From Paramarasmius palmivorus (lineage: Eukaryota; Basidiomycota; Agaricomycetes; Agaricales; Marasmiaceae), in contig JAYKXP010000057.1 of the NCBI GenBank assembly GCA_037176845.1, forward strand, positions 1 to 64,000: a stretch of 64,000 nt of DNA, written 5' to 3'. Numbering within the stretch: position 1 is the first letter of the stretch; each line of letters begins with the position of its first letter. A program made the translations under genes and the position numbers. The notes beneath the pieces were generated by a model. The model saw only the letters and a list, made by a program, of their open reading frames with translations, was not told the origin of the DNA and made no database searches. This document shows positions 47,120 to 57,602 of this stretch, in pieces.

Positions 47120-47345
47120 AGCGGGATAAGGACGTTGCTGAATGAGCACAGGAAAGGAAAGTGAAGATTGTGTCAATCCAATCTTCACACAGAAAGAACG
47201 GGTGTGCCGGAGGCTGGCCGGGAGGGCTCGGGCTGGGATGGGTGGGCCCGAAACAAGAATCAATGAATCAGACGTCCAACGGACGTCAGCACTGCCGGCC
47301 AAGCCTGGGCGTCTCGGTATCCAAATGCTGAAGCTCAAGATTTAA
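47120..47345 (-). repeat. Split direct repeat B2
   Basis: Positions 47126-47213 match 47552-47639 essentially base for base (taaggacgttgctgaatgag start), and 47324-47342 match 47671-47690 (tgctgaagctcaagat). Confidence 0.8.
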
Positions 47346-47400
47346 AAGGAAACCAAATTGTGATACCTCAACGCCACGGAAATAGGGAACGGGTGGGTGG

Positions 47401-47549
47401 GAAAACGAAAATGCGAAAGAAGTAGAGGAGGCAGCGAGGAGATGAGTGTCGAAGGCAAGACGCGCGTCAACCCGTCAGGTGTGCGCGCTCATCTCCTCGC
47501 ACTTTCCTTATCCTCTGATAAGCCTCCGCAGGCTCCGGCTTATCTCGGA
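47401..47549 (-). repeat. Split direct repeat A2
   Basis: Direct repeat of 53499-53644, about 146 bp, from gaaaacgaaaatgcg to ccggcttatctcgg. It contains a hairpin-like gataagcctccgcaggctcc with ggcttatc. Confidence 0.85.
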
Positions 47550-47690
47550 ATAAGGACGTTGCTGAATGAGCACAGGAAAGGAAAGTGAAGATTGTGTCAA
47601 TCCAATCTTCACACAGAAAGAACGGGTGTGCCGGAGGCTGGCCACCCGCCCAGGAAAACAAGTATCGGAGGTAAGTGCTGAAGCTCAAGA
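47550..47690 (-). repeat. Split direct repeat B1
   Basis: Partner of B2, directly abutting A2 as in Ngaro/PAT elements. Confidence 0.8.
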
Positions 47691-48140
47691 TCTCCCAGAC
47701 TGAGCAAATGCTCCAACGTCGAGGAGAGGAAGCACTACCGAAGATACGAGACTCCCCAACAGAGCAGGGGCTCAGCAAAGATTGTTTGAAAAGTGATTAG
47801 TCCCTTGGTTCGACCTGCTATATCTAGCCGGAAATGATGTATTACGACTCGCGAATAATTTAGATTTAACATATGAAGGGAGGTCCTTATGGTCCCCAAG
47901 TCAGCTCCTTGTCAAAGTGCCCAACGCACTATTCCCCGTTTTTACATGCCGAAAGTAAAACACCTGTTTTGGCTAATATAGCCCACCGAACATGATGAAA
48001 ATGATACACATGGCATTACAGACGTTGTACGACATACAAGTGAGGTGATAAACAGTGTAACGAGAAATACAGTAAAGTCCATAAAAGACCACAATAGTAA
48101 GCGGAGGCAGCTTGAGAATGTGACAATGCATGTAAACGAA

Positions 48141-49830
48141 TTATGTGGTAATGGTACGCCTAAGGAGGTTTGCAGAAGCGGCATCTAGCTGAGCAGAAGA
48201 AATAGAGAGAGACTTTTGGTAACGATCAATGATGTCCATCAGATTGTCCATGTCCTGCTTTCGGTAAGAATCAGCAGTGAATGCGGGAACGATATCCTTG
48301 ACCTGGCGCCAATAGAGCAAAAATGCCAACGAAGTCCAACCACCTGTCTCGGCCACGATATGAGGAGGAACTCCTGCGAGAAGGAGTTCGACTGCACCAC
48401 CAATACGGAAACTGTGGCCGAAAACATCGTCCAGTCCATCAGCCTTCCAGATCTCCCTGCAGGTGTCCATGAAGTCCTCCTTGGTCAGGACCATAGGCTT
48501 GCCGTTGTCGTCGAAATACGAAAAGAAAGGGAAATCTGGTGGAATGTCCTTATTGACCTCAAGATGATTGTCGACACCCCATACTGGACATATACCATCG
48601 GGATCCCCAGGACGAGAGGTAAGAATGATGGTACCACCTTTTTCGCGAGTTGATTTTGTCCAAGGAACAGTCAAGGCCCAAGTAATATAACCATGACGAG
48701 TGGTCTTGCGTACGCGAGGGTGGGATCTGGTAAAGTGGAAAAGCGGGTTGAATTTCTTGGCGGAAGGAACGGTCGTTTCCCCTGAACGACGGCAACCAAA
48801 ACCAGTTGCCACAGCACAACCATATATTGCAGCACCTTTGGATGTAGCTGTATTGAGACCCGATTTCAGGGAGACATAGTACCTCCTTGTAACAGGTGCT
48901 CTGGGATCCTTCTGAAGGTGAACACCAGCTTTGTTAGCTGCCACACGAGCCAGCTTGATGATTTCTAGGTCACCGTTCCAGGTAGCTCCAGCCTGGATAT
49001 GCCAAGCACGTAGTCCAGATAGCCAATTCTTGATTGTGCGACCGGACTTTTTCCCAAGATGACAACCAACGAATGCCGCGATAAGGGTAGCATCAGCTGG
49101 CATGCGTAATTCCTCGTCGATGTCGTTCTGATCACAGAACTCCATGAAGCGCAGGATACCGGCCCCATAGTTGGTCTCAGAATTCTCGGCAAAGCTAGAC
49201 TGTTTAGCCTTCTGGGCCCACTCGAGAATCTTCTTAGGCCACTTCTCTGATTCTGCCTCTTTGGCTCTGCGAGAAAAGACCGTATCCCATTGGTAGAGGC
49301 GCTGGCCAGCTGGGACCTTGGGACGAAGGGGAGCGTCTGAGTAGGAAGATGACGAAGTGGGAGAAGGGGATGGTGCGAAGAAGCTTGATGCTGGCTTGGG
49401 GTTGAAACAGGAAGTTGTGAATGGTGTCGACAGAGCCGTTTGTGATGGGGCCGAGTCGCTGACTGAAGGATCAAAGAAAGGAGAGGATGCAAAGTGATAT
49501 GTGGGACACTCCGGTGGTGTACGTCCAAGAGTAACAGAGTCAAATGATATTGGTGATGCACTGGACACGACGATCAGGATGGAGACCCAACGAAATGTAA
49601 ACGTAAACGTACAAGCAGGACGTGATCTTGGGATCAGGTATGACAGCTGGCTCGGCTGCTGATTCGGGAAATAACGATAATGATAGTGGGCTAGAAGAAT
49701 ATCAGAACAAATGAAATGAGCCATTGAAGCTTCAACGTACGAGAAGAACAGTCCAGAAATGCTAGTTTGAGTTTCTTGAGGACGCGGAACCTCGGAACTC
49801 GCGCTGCTGCTAGCCGGCGCAGTATCAAAA
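48141..49830 (-). CDS. Tyrosine recombinase of the Ngaro-like element
   Basis: A long open frame ends at 48141. The N-terminal part is Ser/Pro-rich and its exact start is uncertain, since the frame overlaps the end of the RT gene near 49837. The core-binding region starts near RAKEAESEKWPKKILEWAQK. The catalytic domain shows FGCRRSGE (first Arg), then GHSFRIGGAVELLLAG (His-x2-Arg), ETGGWTSLAF and LYWR with the Tyr nucleophile. These are the R...HxxR...Y signature of tyrosine recombinases. It would integrate the circular cDNA. Low-confidence membrane-like stretches in the N-terminal extension may be intron translation. Confidence 0.85.
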
Positions 49831-49836
49831 ACGGTA

Positions 49837-52130
49837 TTAAACATAAACGATGAATGCACGATATTCCTCAGGCAGAGGAAAACATTCGAGGAGCTTGAAC
49901 AATGGGTCACCCAATGTTCCGCGTGAAATTGGGTCGGCCACATTATCCTTGGTGTTGACATAAGTCAATTCGAGGTCAAGAGAAGCAGAAGCAAGGGCTG
50001 CGTGCATGCGTCGTAAGGAGAGGTTGATGAATTTGTTGGGGCTACGGAATTTGGCGAAGGCACCGATAGTACCTTGATTGTCCGAGTGAATGAGGAGACG
50101 AGAGTTCTCATGGCCAAGTTTGACCAGAAAGTATAGAACGATTTCGATCGCTATAGTCTCCAGCCAACAGATATCACGCCCTGCTAGGTGTGACTTCCAG
50201 TTGGGGATCAAACGATAAGCTGCCCACATGTGACCAATGACGATACCAATGCCCCAATCTGTGGAAGCATCCACGAAGATGCCCAGATCCTGCAAAGCAA
50301 GTTGGGGGCGTAGTTGTCTGAAGAAGCTGGGATTTGCCAGCTGATCCCGCCACCAAACCAAATCCGCGAGCATTTCTCGAGGTGGTTTACGTGCAGAGAA
50401 CTCATCTGGAAACGTGGCCGCAAAGTTGGAGATGGATGATAAGTATGTGCGACCTTCTTGGTAGACGAAAGCACAGTGGGTTAAGGTGCCATGGATTGAT
50501 TCAACTGACTGAACTCTGCATCGAGAGTCCGAGTACGCATCAATAAAGGCTCGAACTCTGTTATGATACTTGAGCCGCTTCTCCTCCGGCAGGGAGACCT
50601 GCTTCAATGGAAGATTCCAGAGAAAGCCAATGAACGTGGTGACCCAGACGAACATGGCGTCGCCTTTTGTTCGATGTAGCGGAACACAGAGGTCAGCAAT
50701 CAATGCAAGCATTGACTCCTTGTCGTATGCATAGACGAACTCAACGTTGGAGTTGAGAGGTGAGACCGCGGTCAATGAAGGGGAAGGATCTGGAGAAGAG
50801 GAAGGTGATATGATAGGTGGGTGCTGGCGAGTGCTAATAGGGGTTCGGCTGGTATTGATGTCATCTTCATACTTGTGGACTGGCCCAACGTCTCTGGCTA
50901 GCCAAATGCTGACCATTGCATTAGCGATCATGCCGGAGTTGCTGCTCGCCGATGCGAGACCAAAGGGATGACAATGATCCACGTAAAATTCACCATCACG
51001 GCCTTGAAAAACGATCCATGGCTTGTGATGTGGAAGTACGGGGCATGTCCGGTGGAATTTTTCAATGTCCACCGTGCATGCTTGGAGACCTGGGGGTGCC
51101 TCGGCCACCTAACAGAGAGACGAGTAAGCAACATGCTACGATGCGAGGTGTGATGACGCTATGAAGGAACAATGCCACCAAAAGTACCATGGCAACATAA
51201 ACACAACGGTGTGAACGAAAGAAGGTGTAACGACACCAACGCGACAGCGTAAACGAAAAGGGTGTAGCAATGCCAGTGCAACAACGTAAAAGAGAAGAGG
51301 TGTAACGACACCAACGCAACAGCGTAAACGAAGAAGGGTGTAATGACACCAACGCAGCCATGTAACGGAGAAGAGGTGTAACGACACCCATGCGACGGCA
51401 TGAACGAGAAAAGGTGTAACGACACCCACGTGACGGCGTGAACGAGAGGGTGTAATAACAACGAGAAAACGCAAGATGATCTGAAAAATTAGGAAAACAG
51501 AAAAGAGAGACTCACCGTCTTAGCGAACATGCGAGCTGTATCAAAATGAGTTGGAAAGTCATCCCTCTCCACGTGAGAGTTCACGGCCACCTGTACCAGA
51601 TCATCCTTGGATAGATTGCGACAGACTCGCAACTTTGGCTCAAGGTCAGGACCTCGGTCATGCTCCGCCACGATAAGGGGTGACACGACCACAGGCCCAC
51701 GAAGGATCTCCTCCACCCTTGCCAAGGTGAAAGGACCTGAAATTCGGCCAGCCGCCAACTCTTCTTGAACATACTCGTCAACTGCATGAATGTGTTTGGT
51801 GACGGAATCGTGGTTCTTCATGACGACAGTTTGGGTGATCTCCGGCATTGAGCCAATAGGGAAACCAAAGGTAAGGTTGTTGATAAGGAGAGGAAAGGAA
51901 GAGGAAAGATTAAGGTGGTCGAGGTGTCTCTGGAAAGCTTGTGGATCATAAGGGGTTTGAATGCGCGTATAAATTTCGTTGTCGGCTGGAGAGGTGCAGG
52001 GGAAGGTGCGAGGATGAATGGAGAGAGTGAAATCATGGTACTCTAGGCCGGCTTTTGAAGACTTGAAGCTGTTGTCCAGCTTAGTTGGCATCGGCAGGTC
52101 GAGCTCGGCATGTCCAAGAGAGTGCATGGT
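49837..52130 (-). CDS. Reverse transcriptase-RNase H of the Ngaro-like element
   Basis: Two exons, about 52130-51516 and 51108-49837, joined across a 407-bp intron (donor GTGAGT, acceptor GTTAG). Exon 1 has the RT fingers (EEILRGPVVVSPLIVAEHD, then LRVCRNLSKDD). Exon 2 has the first catalytic Asp in CTVDIEKFHRTCP, SNSGMIANAM, the YEDD active site in VHKYEDDINT, and an RNase H domain with FVDASTDWGIGIVIG and IHSDNQGTIGAF. The true start is uncertain because the frame overlaps the gag-like gene's 3' end; a frameshift or spliced leader may be used. No methyltransferase is present, in line with Ngaro rather than DIRS1. Confidence 0.85.
51109..51515 (-). repeat. Intron of the RT gene filled by a minisatellite
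   Basis: Between the splice sites lie about eight or nine imperfect copies of a 37-41 bp unit (aggtgtaacgacaccaacgc... on the + strand), at about 51160-51455. Unit spacing is regular; variants differ in a few bases. Confidence 0.75.
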
Positions 52131-53469
52131 GGGAGGTGAATCCGCAGAAGGAACAGATGTGTGCTCGCTTGCAACGTGAGCACCTTCCTTCGCCTCGTTT
52201 ATGCCCTGAGACATTGAAATTGATGCATATTGTCTTTCCGGCGTGGGCGCCCTTTGGAGCGATGAGCTCGCCACCTTCGACGGAGGCCCAAAGTGACGGT
52301 TTGTCTTCAGGGTGTGAACGGATCCCGTGTCCTCGTTCTGAACATACGAGGCAGTGATGCGCCGAGGAGTTCGCCGCACTGCCACCCTGAAAGGGCTGCT
52401 GGTAAGGAGTGTAGCGGCCGTTGGAAGCCTTGGGAGGCCGTTGGGAGGCCTGAGAATGAGATGAGGAGGTGTGGGATGAGGAAGGATGGAAGGAGGGGTT
52501 GGAAGGTGTAGAAAAGGTGGTACGAATCCCTTCGACGGCCATGTGAGCGGTACGGCAGGTTTCCAAAATGGTATGGTATTGGTTGATGTCGAAAGCAACC
52601 GGATCCCTGCTGAAACGAATCATACGAAGTTCGAACTCCTTCTTCTTCCAGAAAGGATACAGTTCTTCGGCGTCCTTCTGAACTACAAAGAACGCGAAAT
52701 GCTGCTCCGCCCACCTAGCCTGTTTCCCTGTTTTACCATCCGGGTCCATCTCCTGGAGGAGTCGCGTGTAGTTGGCAGAGGCCCGTACGTACTGCTGGTA
52801 GGAAATGCCGTCCATTGGGTCGTTCTTGGGGATCTTCAACTCCTTACAGATCCAGTCAAGACTGAGAACTGAAACTTTGGTATTGTCCAATGTGGTTTTC
52901 TTGACAACAGGAATCTGCGTCTCGCGTTCAAGGAAGATCTTGAGGTTGGTATCGGTGAGTAGGGAAAGGGGAAGCTTGTCGACGAGATGGAGACGCTTGA
53001 GCTCCTTGGGAATAGTGATGGTCGAAATGTGCTGGACTTGATAAGGTTTTTCGACTATCCGGGGTGCATATACCTCCTCGGAACCGGTTTGAGGCATATC
53101 TCCGCCCTTGTCCTTCGAACCTATCCACTTCTCGACCCTAGCCAGGACCGTATCTGACATATAAATCTTCAACCTCTCAAATAAACTCTTCGACTCGACA
53201 ATCTGACCCCATTCTTCACTGGTGATGTCCACGTACGAGGCGACCGGTGAACCTGCAGGTTTTGTCGGGTCCCTGGCGTGTTCCAGCGTCTTCCTTCTTC
53301 TGGCTGAATTCTCCTCACGTATCCTGGCATTCATCTCGAACTTTTCTCTCAAAGAGAGAGATTTAATGAATGTAATAGCTGCCTCGTCGCTATGAGTCCG
53401 TCGTTGACGATCCGGGTCCTTCATCGAGGTCGTGCGTTCCATGAGGTCTTGTAAATCATGTTGAGACAT
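52081..53469 (-). CDS. Gag-like protein of the Ngaro-like element
   Basis: Single 462-residue frame from MSQHDLQDLMERTTSMKD at 53469. Charged N-terminal half; a central block (FAFFVVQKDAEELYPFWKKK) usual in basidiomycete DIRS/Ngaro capsid-like proteins; a Ser/Pro stretch; and a C-terminal Cys cluster (CSRCKRAHICSFCGFTSHHA) that could bind nucleic acid. It begins 30 bp inside repeat A1. Confidence 0.75.
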   Translation of the reverse strand: MSQHDLQDLMERTTSMKDPDRQRRTHSDEAAITFIKSLSLREKFEMNARIREENSARRRKTLEHARDPTKPAGSPVASYVDITSEEWGQIVESKSLFERLKIYMSDTVLARVEKWIGSKDKGGDMPQTGSEEVYAPRIVEKPYQVQHISTITIPKELKRLHLVDKLPLSLLTDTNLKIFLERETQIPVVKKTTLDNTKVSVLSLDWICKELKIPKNDPMDGISYQQYVRASANYTRLLQEMDPDGKTGKQARWAEQHFAFFVVQKDAEELYPFWKKKEFELRMIRFSRDPVAFDINQYHTILETCRTAHMAVEGIRTTFSTPSNPSFHPSSSHTSSSHSQASQRPPKASNGRYTPYQQPFQGGSAANSSAHHCLVCSERGHGIRSHPEDKPSLWASVEGGELIAPKGAHAGKTICINFNVSGHKRGEGRCSRCKRAHICSFCGFTSHHALSWTCRARPADAN

Positions 53470-53498
53470 GGTGGGTGATATAGTGGGAACGATGATGA

Positions 53499-53645
53499 AA
53501 ACGAAAATGCGAAAGAAGTAGAGGAGGCAGCGAGGAGATGAGTGTCGAAGGCAAGACGCGCGTCAACCCGTCAGGTGTGCGCGCTCATCTCCTCGCACTT
53601 TCCTTATCCTCTGATAAGCCTCCGCAGGCTCCGGCTTATCTCGGA
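53499..53645 (-). repeat. Split direct repeat A1
   Basis: 5' terminal repeat of the Ngaro-like element, matching A2 at 47401-47549 in direct orientation. Confidence 0.85.
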
Positions 53646-53820
53646 ACCTGGGTGCCCCTGGTCCGTGCACAAAAATTTCCGCCACGTGCGATTCGCGTCA
53701 CTGCACCGTGACCTGTCAATGCTCTGAATTTTGTTACACTTCTCTCACCTTTCTCCTGACGCTTTCAATCCGCACGACCTCTTTCATGACAGCTATCCTA
53801 CTCTCAAACTATAGTCTCCA

Positions 53821-56800
53821 ATGAAATTTGCTCGGTAGGCTGATTGTAGTACGGCAAGAGAGAAACGATACTAACGCAAGTTACAGATATCTAGAAGATA
53901 CCCAGGTTCTAGTTTTGTGATGATCGAAAAGAATGGTTTTTGACTTTTGAGGGACAGACACCTGAATGGAAAAAAGCATATATGTGCGTGTTGCTTAGTC
54001 GCGTCTTGTTCAGTCATGCCTGATGAGTCGATGTTAGAGACTACCGCGGACTCAAGAAGCGCATTTCTAGCATCCGCAAACAAGCAGGCAATCTAATAGT
54101 GGAATCTCCTACGGCCTCCACCATAAATGAAGAGGACGATGCAATTCCAATTGCAGGTCCGTCTCGATCACACGGAAAGGGTGACGCTTCTGAGGGTACA
54201 GAGCGGTTTGATCAATCCAGAGCGACATACGCAGCATCTCCAGTTCATTTCGACGACGGCACGGCACACGACAACCAAGAACTTCGCTCCGAACGCTCAG
54301 CAGGTCCTGCCGAACGACCTCTTTTCAAAACGCAGGTATCCACCGCTAGTAGTATATCCTTCGGAAAATCGCATTCTACACCCCGGAGACAGAAGAGTCT
54401 ACTCAGTCGACGACTTTTCTCTCGTAGTGTGTTACTCGATAATCCTCTGAGGCATGGACTTACATATCTACTCCCTAGTGAACACTGCATTACACTCACC
54501 CCACCCGTTTTCTGGGCCGTTGCCGTTGAACGATTTATATCCCCTGCTGTCTTCTGAGGAAATGAAGTTCTTCAAAGCCCTGGATCACGAGCTCGAAAAA
54601 GTGGAGAATTTTTATCTGGATCGCGAGAAGGACATGCGCGCTCGTACACGTCTTATCGAGGAGCAGCTCAATGAACTCAGTCAGCACCAACAACGTTTCC
54701 ACGTACGTTCTGTGTTCATTCAAGTGCCTTGATTGCTCGTACTGATAATTTATCAACGTTAGGCTGCTCGTGCCAGGAGGAGCCGATGGCCCGTGTTTGC
54801 TGGCGACATGTTTTCTGCACTACGACCACGCTTTCGTCTACTCGCTCATAGAGACGTCACACTAGTCGGCGCCCCCACTGCGGATGGCCTTCACGAGAGT
54901 GACCCGTATCCTCGTAAAATTAGCGATAGTAAAAGGGCTGGAAAGAAGCGTGACGAGTCGCCGTCGTCATTCTCGCATTGGGATATCGGAAATAAGCGAA
55001 TACCGGAGCGCTCATTCAACCCAGATGAGTATCAGAATGCTAAAAAGAAGTTAAAGAAGGCTGTTCTTGAGCACTATCGGCGAGTCTACTGCTTTCATTC
55101 GCGATGTCCGCGCTGACTTCACCACAGGGGTCTAGAGTTGCTTCATAACTATCGTGTATGTGTTTCATGCGGTTTGTTTAACGGTTCCTAATTGTTGGTC
55201 AGGTGTTGAATATCACCGGATTCAGGAAGGCTTTGAAGAAGTTTGAAAAGGTCACGAAGGTTAGTCCAACTTTCTCGAGTTAGAAAATGGTGTGGCCAGG
55301 ACGAGCTTTGACGCTATCGATCAGATCCCAGCTCAACATGCCTACATGACCGAGAAGGTCAGGGAGTGTGCACTTATCGTATGCCTTGACGACTTACCGC
55401 TGTTCAGGTCGAAACTAGTGCTTTCGCTTCAGACAAAGCCATCCGCGCTATGATGACGGAAATGGAGGAATTGTATGCATCACGTTTTGGTATGATCCTA
55501 TGTTTCACCTCCGTAACTGTAACTATTTTTGACGGAACTGTGCTGTCAGTTCATGGTGATAAAAAGAGGGCAGTTGCAGCATTGCGAGGTACAAGCACTC
55601 ATAAAACACACCATTTCAGCACTTTTCGTACTGGCCTCCTGCTTGGGCTAGCGATTCCTGCATTGGCGTCCGGTATTTATGAGAGTGAGCGTCTCCATTG
55701 ATGTCATTCCTCCTCTTTTGATCTGATAGTTAAACCTTAGGTTTTCAGGAAGAAACACGGGAGGCTATCGAAGGCTGGGATGGTCTTCTCCTAGCTTATG
55801 GTATATTAGTGGTGCCGGTGGTGTTTACCCTCTTGGTGGGCTTGAATCTGTCAGTTTGGTCGAGATCTCGAATTAACTACGTGTTCATCTTCGGTGAGAG
55901 GGCTCAGAATCCTTTTCCAGCCGAAATAACAATGATCGATTCTAGAATTGGACCCTCGTACAAAACTTGACTATCGAGAATACTTCGAGGTGAGTGTCAT
56001 GCCGTTTGCCGTGACACTGGATTTATTATCTGATTTCACCTGTAGCTTCCTAGCCTACTGCTCTCGACCCTATGTTATGCCTTCTGGCTGTCCTTTTCCC
56101 GCATAGGCATGCCGTCTGTTGCTCCCACCATTTGGCCGCTAGTTTGGCTAGGTTTAGCGGCATTATTTGTCCTGGATCCGTTCAGTTTGACTTTCAAGTC
56201 TTCTAGATTTTGGCTAGTCAGAATTATCTGCCGGCTTCTGATCTCTGGTGTTAAACGGGTCGAGGTTAGTACACTTTCACCTTAGACTCAACCCTTACCA
56301 ACGATTAATCTATTCACCCAGTTCGCCGATTTCTGGATGGGGTAAGTGACCATCAAGTCCCGTTCAACCTCTGATCAGTTGACTCATATCTCGCTGATCG
56401 CATATGTAGAGACCAGTTCTGCAGTCTCGTGTTCACGCTATCCAACTTGTACCTGTTTGCTTGTGCCTATGCTTCCGATTTCGAAAACTGGAGGAAGTGT
56501 GGTAGCACGAACAAGCACTGGCCGGTTGCATTTGTTCTAGCAATACTTCCGTTCCTTGTTCGTCTCGTACAGAGCATTCGTCGTTATGCGGACTCAAAAT
56601 TGACCACCCACTTGATAAATGTGAGCACTAGTGTGGTACCTACTTTCATGTCGCATCTGGACTGAAGCATTTAACAGGGCGGTAAATACGCAACTGGAAT
56701 AGTGTATTATCTCTTTTACTTCCTCTGGCGTCACCAAGGTTCGTGCTGCATCTATCATTTCTTATCGCCGACTCATGATAGTACAGGTGGTCCCTATAAT

Positions 56801-57487
56801 GTAACTTTCGTGATTTGGTGTCTTATGGGGACAATCTACGCCGTCTATGCTTCAGTGTGGGTGAGTGAATGCCCAGCTTACTTGTCCGAGCTGATGGTGA
56901 TCGCGCTTTCCCCATCGTTCAGGATTTTTTGATGGTGAGTGAGCCAATTTGGTTCTCAATGCCCAGACTATTCATCCCAAATTGATGGTACTTGTGTCTC
57001 AAGGACTGGTCACTACTCCGCCCGCGTGTTCAATACCCTCTGCTTCGGTCCGAGTTGATCTACTCTAATCACATATACGTACGTCTGATTCCTCGTCATG
57101 ATTGTAGTCCACTCACGATCAGGTTTAGATGTACTATGTTGCCATGGTAAGCACAATGAACGTGCAACTGACTTTGATGTCTTGACACCGAAACTTTCAG
57201 ATAACCAATGTCCTTATCCGATTCGTCTGGGTGATCTACATTCCGACAGGAGGACTGGATATTTACTTACGTCAGTTCATTGCTGCGATGCTTGAGGTTC
57301 TTCGGCGATGGCAATGGAACTTTTGTAAGATTTCCCTCGCGATGCATTCCTCATTTCTACTCATTGAGCTGCAGATCGCTTGGAGAACGAACACTTGGGT
57401 AACATGGACCAATATCGCGTCACCAGGGAAGTACCACTTCCATATTCCCTGGACGAATTAGATGAGGATGAAGGTCGCGAAGATTAG
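53821..57487 (+). CDS. SPX-EXS phosphate transporter (SYG1/XPR1 type)
   Basis: ATG at 53821 (MKFARYLEDTQ, with introns of about 50 bp inside). The next exons give TPEWKKAYIDYRGLKKRI, the classic SPX start. Later come the SPX helices (SSEEMKFFKALDHELEKVEN, then NFYLDREKDM) and the basic inositol-pyrophosphate-binding block (NAKKKLKKAVLEHYRGLELL, then LNITGFRKALKKFEK). Then several TM helices (GLLLGLAIPALASGIYES) and the EXS domain (FADFWMGDQFCSLVFTLSNL, then QSIRRYADSKLTTHLINGGK and FRWQW-like EVLRRWQWNFYRLENEHLGN). Stop TAG at 57485-57487. About 15 exons. It exports phosphate and senses phosphate through SPX. Well supported. Confidence 0.9.
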
Positions 57488-57602
57488 TATATATGCTACG
57501 ATCTATTCCGGGCCATGACAATGCTTTACTGTAATTATTCATAACAATTGCTATCAGAAAAAACGTGAGGAGAATACATAAACGTTCCTTCACTCCGTCC
57601 CT

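Larger units (their letters stand above)
47120..53645 (-). mobile_element. Ngaro-like (DIRS order) tyrosine-recombinase retrotransposon
   Basis: About 6.5 kb on the minus strand: repeat A1, gag-like gene, RT-RNase H, tyrosine recombinase, then repeats B1-A2-B2. This split-direct-repeat order defines Ngaro/PAT-type elements rather than inverted-repeat DIRS1 types. All three genes have long open frames and the paired repeats are nearly identical by eye, so the insertion is probably young. Confidence 0.85.

Noticed and set aside
47120..53645. LTR retrotransposon reading of the terminal repeats
   Set aside because: The repeats are split (A1; B1-A2-B2), and the enzyme is a tyrosine recombinase, not a DDE integrase.
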